Positions 1-6,866 of a DNA stretch of 16,282 nucleotides are shown piece by piece; the first letter of the stretch is position 1; each line of letters opens with the position of its first letter. The notes beneath the pieces are model-generated. The model was not told where the DNA came from, did no database searches, and saw only the letters and a program-made list of their open reading frames with translations. The DNA lies in NCBI GenBank assembly GCA_003024985.2, contig PXIH01S0017567.1; one strand, given 5' to 3'. The position numbers and the translations under genes were made by a program. This DNA is from Euperipatoides rowelli. Its lineage: Eukaryota > Onychophora > Udeonychophora > Euonychophora > Peripatopsidae.

Positions 1-253
1 CCTGCCGGTAGTATCTATCTGGCCTTAGAAGTAAAGGCTTGACTGCACTTACCAGCTGAACATTTTCGGATCTGCACACTCGAGCCACCTCTCTTTTAAG
101 CCATTGCTCCAGGATAATGTCGTTATCTTCACTATTGTTAGGGAAAACAAGTTTCATAAGGTGAGTGTTTAAGATGTAATTAAAATTTTTAATAGCATCA
201 AATTTTATTAAAGTCTTGAAGCAATTCTTCATTTTACCTAACACAGCCTTTTT
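1..253 (-). CDS. candidate host exon, unknown protein, runs off window edge
   Basis: On the minus strand a frame of 84 codons is open from just after a TAG at 254-256 to the window edge. Its low-coordinate half is much less A+T-rich than the surroundings and reads like real protein (for example KLVFPNNSEDND, then EQWLKREVARVCRSENVQL). A consensus donor, CTG|GTAAGT, occurs at 52-47 on the minus strand, so an exon could end at 53; the frame also stays open beyond it, ending in RPDRYYRQ. A weak acceptor (TTAAATAG or TTAG) lies at the upstream end. I do not recognise the family. It could be a host exon or part of another transposon. The opposite strand has stops in all frames across the same stretch, which favours minus-strand coding. 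Confidence 0.4.
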
Positions 254-362
254 CTATTTAAAGTTTGATTCAAATCAAATGCAGAGTTATTTGCATGTAA
301 TTTTGTAAATTTTTAAGAAGATAAAGTTTTATATGTTGTACAAATGAATAACCCTAATTTAA

Positions 363-776
363 GTAAAAATAGTTGCAGATAATCTGCCGGTTGATTTGGT
401 TAGGAGTAAATTTGCTAACTTTTCGCAGCCGTTTGGATCAATTATCAGTTTGAAGGCTAGTGTAATTACTTTCTTAGAAGAAGTGAAGTCTGGGGCTGCG
501 CCTATAACTATCGAGCTTGCACTCAATAAGGATGTCAAAATTGAGAATTTGTCGGTTGCCTTTATTTACAATAATGTGAAATACTTTTTATGCGTAATGG
601 GTCGCAATAAAACATGTTATCGGTTCCTTAATACAGGCCATATAACTGTTAATTGCAATATGCAGTTTTGTGGTTCACGTAAAGTATTTTGTAAAAAGGT
701 CACTTATTGCAAGATATCATATGCTGTAAAACTAAAAGTTTTGCAAAATATAGTTACTGAGATTTACGATAAATAA
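363..776 (+). pseudogene. LINE copy 1 ORF1 (Gag-like RNA-binding protein) fragment
   Basis: ORF1 proteins of this kind bind the element's RNA and chaperone it during target-primed reverse transcription. The frame is open from 363 (after TAA at 360-362) to a TAA at 774-776. The first part, VADNLPVDLV to about ITIELALNKDVKIENL, matches the layout of the domain upstream of the zinc knuckle in L1/Tx1-like ORF1s. It is followed by MGRNKTCYRFLNTGHITVNC. The knuckle spacing CX2CX4HX4C is preserved but the second Cys has become Phe. A further Cys pair (CNMQFC) and SYAVKL follow, the same order as in copy 3 (knuckle, then YSSVL) and copy 2 (knuckle, then TYADL). The start of the protein is missing. 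Confidence 0.65.
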
Positions 777-925
777 AAGGAGAAAGAGAAAAAAGTAAAC
801 AATTGATGTATGTAAAACAAATATGTTTTCTATGCCTACAAAAGTAATTTGTTTAAACGTTAAAGTGAAAGAGAAGACACTTTCTCTTGTTATATTTCAG
901 AGTTTGTTTACCAAATGGGTAATTT

Positions 926-1276
926 ATGGATGTCACACTAACTGTTGCTACATTATATGTTCAGGGTTTGAACAAGAGTGTTAAAGCTAGGAATTTGTTT
1001 AAATTTATTTTAGATAAACAGATATTAAGATCATATTTACAAGAGATGGAAATTGCTGCTAGTTCTAAATTTGATACTACTTTCAATTCAAATTTTATCA
1101 ACTCTTCTAAGGGAGTTTTAATATTGTTTTTAGCAAATAGTGCTTTTTATAATATTAAAGTACTAAATAGTAATGAGAGGTTTATTATTTGTTCCTTTTG
1201 TTTTATTGGTAGAGTGTTTATATTGGTAAATTGTTATGCTAGCAATAATATAGCTGCAAATAAAAAAATGTTAATA
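926..1276 (+). pseudogene. LINE copy 1 ORF2, N-terminal half of APE-type endonuclease
   Basis: The APE-like endonuclease nicks target DNA to prime reverse transcription. The frame shows the family order: VATLYVQGLNKSVKARNLF (the usual 'N-x-x-G-L-N...K' start), LQE at about residue 39 (the catalytic Glu of LQET), SSKGVLILF at about residues 60-68 (the 'GVaIL' strand), and FILVNCYASNN (the 'vNvYAPN' strand). The open frame runs on to 1357, but from about 1277 it is read through the inserted terminal repeat, so the last residues are not LINE. The catalytic GDxN motif is displaced to 2930-2941, on the far side of the insertion. ORF1 ends 150 bp upstream at 776. Confidence 0.65.
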
Positions 1277-1820
1277 TACTATAATGAATGGTTTTTAGTT
1301 CATTTTATTTTATTAGTTATTATTTGGTGCCTTCAAGATGTATCTAAATTTATTTGAGGGTTTAATCATTTTCTTAATAAGGAATTTATGTCACTAAATC
1401 AGCATAAATGTTATATTAAAGTAACGTGAGAGGTTACTGAATCTAAATAACTCCTGAAATATTCAAACCGCTTGAACGTGCCAACTAATTAATTAATTAT
1501 TCATTTTGTGTAAATTTGTTGGCATGCTCTTCTTCTAATATAAAAAGAGGAGCATGCCCACACATTTTCGCGTCATTCACATTTTAGAGGACAGCTCCTC
1601 TAGTATTATTTACTTTATTATTTTGTTCCGTTGTAAGTTAGAAAGCTGTCTCTCTCTAGGCTTGAAAAACCCTCACCATAGTATCTGACTAATGTTCTTA
1701 GAAGAGGGTTATTATTTGTTTTCTGAAACAGAATCAAAATAACATTTATATTTTCCTGCCAGCTCTTTGTTCTTGTATTTTCTACCTGTAATGAATGCTG
1801 TAGCCAAGCATTCATTATAA
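1277..1820 (+). repeat. terminal direct repeat 1 of the nested element
   Basis: Matches 2321-2880 along its whole length, with small indels (about 7 bp near 1320 and 12 bp near 1603). It holds several hairpins: TTCAA-accgc-TTGAA, GGCATGCTC (1521-1529) with GAGCATGCC (1550-1558), TAGAGGA (1585-1591) with TCCTCTA (1596-1602), and a terminal 11-bp stem TAATGAATGCT (1789-1799) with AGCATTCATTA (1807-1817). The outer ends form an inverted repeat (TATAATGAATG at 1280-1290, its complement at 1809-1819). The 1521-1558 stem is near perfect here but decayed in the second copy. Confidence 0.8.
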
Positions 1821-2320
1821 TGGCTCTCCATCGAGGATTTTGGTGCCTGGACAAGCAGGTGATTCATCTTGCCAGCCCAGGGAAAGAGTTTTGTCTGCTT
1901 CCTGACCTGATTCTGACTGGATGCGTCACTTGTGTTGCTGCTATTTTGTTTTTCATTATGGAGCATCTTCGTTGATTGTTCAGACAAGAAGGATTACATT
2001 TCTTGAGCCACGCTATGCATGGTTTTTGTTTGGTAGCACTTTTTCAGATCAAGAGAATTGAGTTTCTCGAACTGTGTGGAGCAAAGCTTTTGTTTAACAA
2101 GGCTGGACTTTCTGACTTGAGGACATTCAAAGGATACTAATTTAGTGGTTGCAGTCCTAAATCATTTAGTCTATAAGGAACAGTTTAACAGCTCTGTTGG
2201 CAGCAGCCGTTCTTGAACTTTACATCCTCCCCCTGATGAACATTACTTTTGGCCAAGCCAAAATACTTAATTGAAATTTGGAGTCCAAATTATTTCAGGG
2301 GCGGAAGGAGGGGGGGGGGG
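1821..2320. other. interior of the nested element, no known domain
   Basis: This 500-bp stretch is clearly less A+T-rich than its flanks and occurs once in the window. It begins TGGCTCTCCATCG immediately after repeat 1, which could be a tRNA-primer site, though I cannot match a tRNA with confidence. Two reading possibilities exist. On the minus strand a 91-codon frame (1987-1712) begins here and runs into repeat 1, including KLFPWAGKMNHLLVQ and ITGRKYKNKELAGKY. On the plus strand two consecutive frames of about 55 codons are separated by one TGA. Neither resembles a family I know. It could be captured host sequence. Confidence 0.4.
2297..2320 (+). other. G-rich purine tract with 11 consecutive G, PPT-like
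   Basis: A 24-base tract, purine except for one C at 2302, ends in eleven Gs (2310-2320) directly against the start of repeat 2. In LTR-type elements the polypurine tract that primes plus-strand synthesis sits in exactly this place. Long G runs are rare in this A+T-rich window. The exact G count may be unreliable, since homopolymers are error-prone in sequencing. Confidence 0.4.
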
Positions 2321-2880
2321 TATTATAATGAACAGTTTTTAGTTCATTTTATTTTATTAGTTATTAGTTATTATTTGATGCCTTCAAGCATATCTGAATT
2401 TATTTCAGGGTTTAATTATTTCTTTAATACGTCATTTATTTCACTAAAACTGCATAAATGTTGTATTATAGTTACGTGAGAGGTTACTGACTCTAAATAA
2501 CTCCTGAAATATTCAAACCGCTTGAACGTGCCAACTAATTAATTAATTATTCATTTTGTGTAAATTTGTCAGCACGATCTTCTAATATAAAAAGGGGAGT
2601 GTGCCCACAAATCTTTGCTTCATTCACATTTTAGAGGACAGCTCCTCTAGTGAACAACAATGTATTATTTACTTTATTATTTCATTCCATTGTAAGCTAG
2701 AGAGTTGTCTCTATAGGCTTGAAAACCCCTCACCGTAGTATCTGACTACTGTTCTTAGAAGGAGGGTTATTATTTGTTTTCTGAAATAGAACCGGAATAA
2801 ACATTTATATTTTCCTGCCAGGCCTTTGTTCTTGTATTTTCTACCTGTAATGAATGCTGTAACCTAGCATTCATTATAAT
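2321..2880 (+). repeat. terminal direct repeat 2 of the nested element
   Basis: Second copy of the repeat at 1277-1820. The best-conserved blocks are GTGAGAGGTTACTGA, the stretch CTCCTGAAATATTCAAACCG continuing through the TAATTAATTAATTA run, and TTTTAGAGGACAGCTCCTCT. The terminal stem is kept intact (TAATGAATGCT at 2848-2858 with AGCATTCATTA at 2866-2876) although its loop has changed. The long central stem of copy 1 (1521-1558) is degraded here. Beyond 2880 the LINE sequence resumes. Confidence 0.8.
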
Positions 2881-2926
2881 ATATATGTAGTTTAGTTCAT
2901 GCCAATGTTGGGAACCTATTTTTTTT

Positions 2927-3001
2927 TGTGGTGATTTTAATTTTCATATGGTGTATGATTTTAATTTTTTAAAGTCTTTTGTAATAGGTTTTCTTTGGTA
3001 A
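2927..3001 (+). pseudogene. LINE copy 1 endonuclease, GDFN motif fragment
   Basis: A 25-codon plus-strand piece begins CGDFNFHMVYDFNF and ends at TAA 2999-3001. GDFN is the conserved metal/DNA-binding motif of APE-type LINE endonucleases, normally following the 'NvYAPN' strand by about 30-40 residues. Here that strand ends at about 1250, so only the insertion separates the two. This supports one interrupted endonuclease rather than two LINE pieces. The DFNF unit occurs twice (GATTTTAATTTT at 2933 and again about 30 bases on), a small local repeat. The rest of the domain cannot be followed. Confidence 0.5.
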
Positions 3002-3420
3002 ATGCTACCGATTGATGTGGATTACACACTTATCCAACTAGATGTGGACTAATTCTTCTTCAACAATTGATTGCATTTTCCTTCATATCATTTAATGACT
3101 TTGTCCGTCTTTACGATTAAGCATATTCCATAAAATTGCAAATTAAATTTAATAGTTATTATGATAAGTATACTTTACAGTCCTGGCAAATTTACAAAGA
3201 AAAGATTTCAGTTATTACCTGATTTTCCATTTAATATAGATGATTTTAATTTTTTGTATGTAGGCTACTTAATTTTCCATTACTTTCCAGTGATAACATT
3301 TTTGATTTCCAATGGATTGAGTTTAAACACGTTTTTACAGAATCAGTGTTGAGTAAAAACTCAAAGTATTTTTTTAAGAGAGAGGCTTTGTTAAAATGTG
3401 TCTTTATCTGATTTAGATTG
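3002..3420 (+). other. unassigned decayed sequence, probably inside LINE copy 1
   Basis: A+T-rich sequence between the endonuclease motif and the C-terminal region of copy 1. The only frame of note (3161-3352, 63 codons) has no motif I recognise. The RT domain expected here is absent, so this may be the scar of an internal deletion or heavily mutated linker. Confidence 0.35.
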
Positions 3421-4200
3421 TCGAGATGCTCAAAATTTGGAATATTTTAATTAAAAAAGAAAAACAAATTTTGGAAATTGAGTGGGATAGTGATGGTATT
3501 TTAAGGTATACTACAGTTTGGAAATATTTAACGTTGATGCTTATGTCAGGCATTATACAAAAATTCTAAAGTTTGAAGCATTTAAACTTGCTAAGCCCGA
3601 TATTCTTAATTTTTTTATATATGTTGTTTATTGATACTCTGTCTGTTAATGATGTAAAGATTTCATTAAAAGGCAGAGCATCAATAAACAACATTTTGGA
3701 GATATCTTCATTTTGGAATATGAAGATATCTCCAAAATGGGTATTTTGCAATTTTTTAGAAACTACACAACATATTTTTTTCAATGTTCTTTCTTTAGTA
3801 ATTTAAGATTATTTAAATTATAGGTAATAATTTTAAGCTGTCTTTTCCAAATAGTACCGATATGTTTTTCTTTATTACCATTGATACTGAAAATTTTTTT
3901 TTATAGTTTTTGCTTTGTAGATTGTCTGGTGTATCAGATGTTTCAAATTTTCTCCAAGATATGCACTTAATTCTAGTAAACTATTTTAAGCTTCTATTGA
4001 AACAAAATTACAATTTAGATGTTAAATATTTGAACTTTGAGTATTTTAAAAAAGTGGGCTCTTTTTGGGAACATTCCTTGTTTACTATAAATATGGATTT
4101 TGTGTTTGTTTGTTTTTGGTGTATTTTTTCTATTTTTAGTCATATAGGAGAAACTGTTGACTTCTGTAGTGCTTTGATTTTTTTCTGTTTTGGTTTGTAA
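3421..4200 (+). pseudogene. LINE copy 1 ORF2, C-terminal Cys/His region
   Basis: The part of LINE ORF2 downstream of the RT often carries a Cys/His motif written roughly as 'C..C...ET..H.F..C' and contributes to nucleic-acid binding. Here a frame at 3573-3806 ends FCNFLETTQHIFFNV, which fits 'C...ET.qH.Ff.C' with the last Cys changed to Val. Copy 3 shows the equivalent IETSNNLFWDCP at about 11155-11190. Upstream, EIEWDSDGILRYTTVWKY (about 3480-3525) resembles the segment leading into this region. A second frame (3910-4200, 96 codons) follows after stops near 3806 and may be the extreme C-terminus plus 3'UTR. The segment contains the double hairpin at 3621-3739, which is not part of any normal LINE. 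Confidence 0.5.
3621..3739. repeat. two abutting inverted repeats (tandem hairpins)
   Basis: Hairpin A: arms of 32 bp, 3621-3652 and 3663-3694, with three mismatches and a 10-nt loop. Hairpin B: arms of 20 bp, 3692-3711 (CATTTTGGAGATATCTTCAT) and 3720-3739, perfect, with an 8-nt loop. B starts where A ends. Because of A, both strands encode similar peptides here (FIDTLSVN on plus, FIDALPFN on minus). Confidence 0.9.
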
Positions 4201-4212
4201 AACTTATTGAGA

Positions 4213-4256
4213 ATAAAGTATGTTAGAATGGTGAAACTCCACCCTAAAAAAAAAAA
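4213..4256 (+). terminator. LINE copy 1 polyadenylation signal and A tail
   Basis: AATAAA at about 4213-4218 is followed about 25 bp later by an 11-base A tract at about 4245-4256. This is the expected spacing for a polyadenylated transcript copied into the genome, and it marks the 3' end of copy 1. The next recognisable sequence is the antisense end of LINE copy 2. Confidence 0.6.
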
Positions 4257-4259
4257 TTA

Positions 4260-4628
4260 TCAAAGGTGACAATAGTGGTTATTTTTAAATGATCGGTAAA
4301 TGGAATTATGGAATAAGAGATTTTAAAGCCTGCATGCACATTTGCACTTATCAACATATGATCCAATCTGTTTTGAGATTTTAAATCTAGTCTTGGAAAA
4401 TTTTGAAACCCTTTTATCTATGCTAAATCGGCCATATTTAAGGATCTTGTATTCTTTATTTTCTCCAAGATGAGTTTCATTATAATCTCCAATCATGATA
4501 AAAGGCCTTCCAGATTGACATCTATTTTCTTCAATTTTGTAGTTAGAAAAATATTTCTTCCAAGAGAAAGTTGAGTTAGACCTAGCCAGCTTTGTCTCCT
4601 GTAATAAAATTATAGAATCATTTTTCAA
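4260..4628 (-). pseudogene. LINE copy 2 endonuclease with internal deletion
   Basis: A 101-codon minus-strand frame (4628-4323) starts KNDSIILLQETKLARS, containing the catalytic Glu motif LQET, then reaches GRPFIMIGDYN after only about 25 residues; the family usually has about 90-100 between these motifs, so roughly 75 codons are deleted. A frame change near 4380 then restores family sequence: NRLDHMLISANVHAG, then SIIPFTDHLKI with the catalytic DH pair (TDH at 4297-4289). This matches copy 3 (NKLDRILVSGSLA, FIPYTDHIII). The frame shift and deletion make it non-functional. Confidence 0.7.
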
Positions 4629-5197
4629 ACTTATAGCTTTAGATTTATAAATAGATCTATAAAATAATGATTTAAAGCAAAAAATAGGAAAGAAAGGAAA
4701 CCAATTCAGTATTTTTCAACTAGTTATTGCCTACCTTTGATTTCTTGGGATTAATAGCACTTTATTTAGTTCCACCAAAGTATTGTTGCTATTTTTATTC
4801 TTATTCTTTGAAGGAGGAGTTTTAATTATTTGTTCTCCTTACATTAAAAGGAGGGTTTGCCATGTTGGTGTTTTTCTTTTCTTTATGAAATCCTGGTATT
4901 TGAGTGTGCAAATTTTATTCCTTCGCTGCTTGCTTTTGACCACTACTCAATTCGCCATTTTTTTAATGGTGTATCAGTGATTTCTGTGGGATGATTAAGA
5001 ATTTTTTTGTTCTTCTCTAATTTCCTGAGCTATTGTTGGTGGTATGATTGAAGACATAACTTGAGAATTTGTAAAAGATTGTGAGTTACTGTTGTCATCT
5101 TGAAATTCATATTCCATTTCTTGGTTTTGGCAAGATCAGCATAAGTGATTTTGTCGTTTTAAAATAAAGAATAAAGAGGAATGTTCTTCTCATTTGT

Positions 5198-5535
5198 TCA
5201 ATTGTCATGTTTTTCTTCATAAAAAATTCCGCATTTTTGACATTTTTTTCTAAGACATTGAGGGGTCTTATGCCACACTTTCTGACATTTTAAGCAGAGA
5301 GAATCTCTTCCCTTGATGGAAAGTAAAACAGTACACAGTTTAATCCTTATTGTGTTTGGAATATCCTCCCATGACAATTTACAATATTCGATTTAAAAGC
5401 ACACTCGTCATTAAAACATACTAAGACAGTAAAACGCTGATCTTTTTATATAAAATAGCCATTTAAACCTTTTTCTGGATTATGTATTTTAAATTTTTAT
5501 TAAACCCCTTGTAATAGCCTTTTTCTGGATTGTAA
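5198..5535 (-). pseudogene. LINE copy 2 ORF1 fragment with CCHC knuckles
   Basis: Minus-strand reading gives DIPNTIRI, then VLLSIKGRDSLCLKCQKVWH followed by KTPQC: a complete CX2CX4HX4C knuckle starting at 5296. A second begins CQKCGIFYEEKHDN, with its final Cys replaced by a TGA stop at 5200-5198. Copy 3 has the same order (IPHVMNIGG, MIRGREPICLSC). Upstream, KDQRFTVLVCFNDECAFKSN (about 5450-5390) is in a shifted frame. A direct repeat (CCTTTTTCTGGATT on the plus strand) duplicates the NPEKG codons. Downstream, TYADLAKTKKW (about 5150) matches the post-knuckle segment of the other copies. This is the best preserved knuckle in the window. Confidence 0.65.
5469..5531. repeat. short direct repeat, 49-bp period
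   Basis: CCTTTTTCTGGATT occurs at 5469-5482 and again at 5518-5531. Both lie in the antisense ORF1 of LINE copy 2, so this is probably a small tandem duplication within the pseudogene. Confidence 0.7.
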
Positions 5536-5588
5536 TATTAATTTTGTGTTTAGACATATTTTTATGAATTTGTTATGTTTGAACTTCA

Positions 5589-5619
5589 AGATTGGAGTTT
5601 GTGTGTTTTTCTCCAATCT
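5589..5619. repeat. perfect 9-bp hairpin
   Basis: AGATTGGAG (5589-5597) and CTCCAATCT (5611-5619) pair across a 13-nt loop. It lies upstream of the antisense ORF1 of LINE copy 2. It has no T-run in a position that would make it a terminator, and no function is evident. Confidence 0.5.
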
Positions 5620-5998
5620 CAATGTTTGCTCAGTATAGACTAGCCTATCAGAAGCTACATTTGAGTCCTGTAAAGGTGGCTACATTTACAGTCTGCAACA
5701 TGAATTACTAACTGTTATTGATGAGATCTGATCTTAACTTTACTTCTATTGGAGGTAAATGTTAATAAATATACCTGAAATATATATAAACCAGTTCAAT
5801 TTATTTTTAACCTATGATTTCAGTTGGTGCAGTTGAACGCTGCATTGGTTATACTTTTGAGAAGATATAAAACCACCAGCAAAAATTATTAACTCTCTTC
5901 CATTTTTTTCCTGTTCTCAAAAGAATTGATGTTATTACATATATTTCGCCGTCGATTCTTTCGTGCAAACTTTTAAAGAAGTGTTCCTGCCTTTCCAG

Positions 5999-6197
5999 TC
6001 GTCCTACCTACTTAAATACCAATATGAATTGGGAGGAAACCAAGCACCTCTGCATCCAGATAGTAACGGTTGTAAGAGACTTTGTCAGAAATTTGAACAC
6101 AGAGCGCAGAGCTGAACTAGATGATACCGTACTGGTTCCGGAAAGTTCAGTATCAACAATAATGGCAAATACACAGTCAGACCTGGATGAAACATAA
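5999..6197 (+). CDS. candidate terminal host exon, unknown protein
   Basis: A pyrimidine-rich acceptor (CCTGCCTTTCCAG, AG at 5997-5998) is followed by an open frame to TAA 6195-6197. The stretch is notably less A+T-rich than its neighbours and reads like real protein: NMNWEETKHLCIQIV, RDFVRNLNTERRAELDDTVL, VPESSVSTIMANTQSDLDET. The first ATG is at 6024-6026, giving 57 codons; the frame is open back to about 5875, so an unspliced start is also possible. The peptide is acidic, Ser/Thr-rich at its C-terminus, with an amphipathic helix-like middle. I recognise no family. No AATAAA follows closely. It lies outside the LINE copies and could be a host exon or another repeat. Confidence 0.3.
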
Positions 6198-6199
6198 GC

Positions 6200-6866
6200 A
6201 ACAATATAAACCTCCACTTCTCCTCCACCAAAGACATCATTTTGTACTAATTAATTCTATAATCATGTACAGTTCCCAACAACTAGAACCAACCAGTATC
6301 TCTTCACTTTGCTATCATTATCTTCTCTCCAATATAATCTAACCGCTGAATCCTACCTTGACAATCTTCAATTTTTTTTGCTAGTATTTTTTGATAGTAT
6401 TTACCTTTTGTAAGTTATAATTTTTTAATATATTTATTTTAAAAAATATTTTTTTTTGTAAAAATCCAGAAAAAAAGTGGCTATCAAACTTTTTCTTTAT
6501 TATCAAATATTTAAAGAAAGTCTAATTTATTTTAAACAGGGGAAATCAAGAGTATACAGTGTATATATATGTTTATGTCCATTTTATATTTTTTTAGTGT
6601 TATAAACCATTTTTTTAAGCTTAGTAAATATTTCCATTTTTGTTGTAGTATTTAACTTTCATTATTCTTTGAAAAATTCATATTCTGTTATCCAGGATTG
6701 CATTGTATCACTCCGTAAGAGATAATTTAAAGTTTAAAATATGTATTAAGACATGAATAAATGCTTCTGATTAATTTACATTCGGTTAAGCTTAGCCATT
6801 TTCTATAATTTTGGAGCCATAATTCATTTAAAAATTCGCACACATATTTCTTACAAATATAAATTT
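6200..6866. other. A+T-rich spacer, nothing recognised
   Basis: Long T and A runs (for example near 6370-6480) and a short TATATATA run near 6560. No open frame of note, no knuckle or RNA-gene signal. The 5'UTR of LINE copy 3 may begin within its right end. Confidence 0.5.

Larger units (their letters stand above)
1277..2880 (+). mobile_element. nested miniature terminal-repeat element (TRIM-like), 1.6 kb
   Basis: Two direct repeats of 544 and 560 bp, roughly 90% identical by eye, flank a 500-bp interior. The insertion splits the endonuclease of LINE copy 1: the NCYASNN strand lies just left and GDFN just right. Each repeat starts TAYTATAATGAA and ends TTCATTATAAT, so the repeat ends are inverted copies of one another. 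TGG at 1821 follows repeat 1, where a primer-binding site would sit, and a purine tract abuts repeat 2, where a polypurine tract would sit. No gag, pol or transposase is recognised. Alternatives are two separate insertions of one MITE, or a local tandem duplication. No clear target-site duplication is seen in the A+T-rich flanks. Confidence 0.55.
363..4256 (+). mobile_element. LINE copy 1, non-LTR retrotransposon, dead and interrupted
   Basis: In order on the plus strand: an ORF1 piece with a CCHC knuckle (363-776), the N-terminal half of an APE-type endonuclease (926-1276), a later nested element (1277-2880), an endonuclease GDFN motif (2927-2941), an unassigned stretch, an ORF2 C-terminal region (about 3421-4200), and AATAAA plus an A tract (4213-4256). 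No RT palm motifs are visible, so the RT is deleted or decayed beyond recognition. ORF1 and EN segments resemble those of copies 2 and 3, so all three are one family. The poly(A)-type tail and knuckle-bearing ORF1 suggest the L1/Tx1-like group, but this is inference. The 5' end is uncertain. Confidence 0.7.
4260..5535 (-). mobile_element. LINE copy 2, antisense, truncated at the tail of copy 1
   Basis: Read on the minus strand from high to low coordinates: an ORF1 segment with zinc knuckles (5535-5198), a decayed ORF1 C-terminal and linker region (5197-4780), and an endonuclease (about 4720-4260) that ends shortly after its catalytic DH motif, next to the poly(A) of copy 1. The knuckle and DH regions align closely with copy 3. 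No RT is present. Copy 1 may have inserted into copy 2 and displaced its RT portion, or copy 2 may simply be a fragment. Confidence 0.65.

Noticed and set aside
2233-2275. CTGATGA followed by a TTTTGGC/GCCAAAA hairpin and GAAA, reminiscent of a hammerhead ribozyme
   Set aside because: The hairpin does not directly join the CTGATGA and GAAA core elements; unpaired stretches of 7-9 bases lie on both sides, so the three-way core cannot form.
3566-3784. 72-codon minus-strand frame
   Set aside because: It is the mirror of the LINE C-terminal frame created by the inverted repeat at 3621-3694.
4783-4980. 65-codon plus-strand hydrophobic frame
   Set aside because: It is antisense to the ORF1-endonuclease linker of LINE copy 2 and is rich in Phe and Leu because of T-rich DNA.
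6008-6217. 69-codon minus-strand frame
   Set aside because: It is antisense to the candidate exon at 5999-6197, whose composition and acceptor favour the plus strand.
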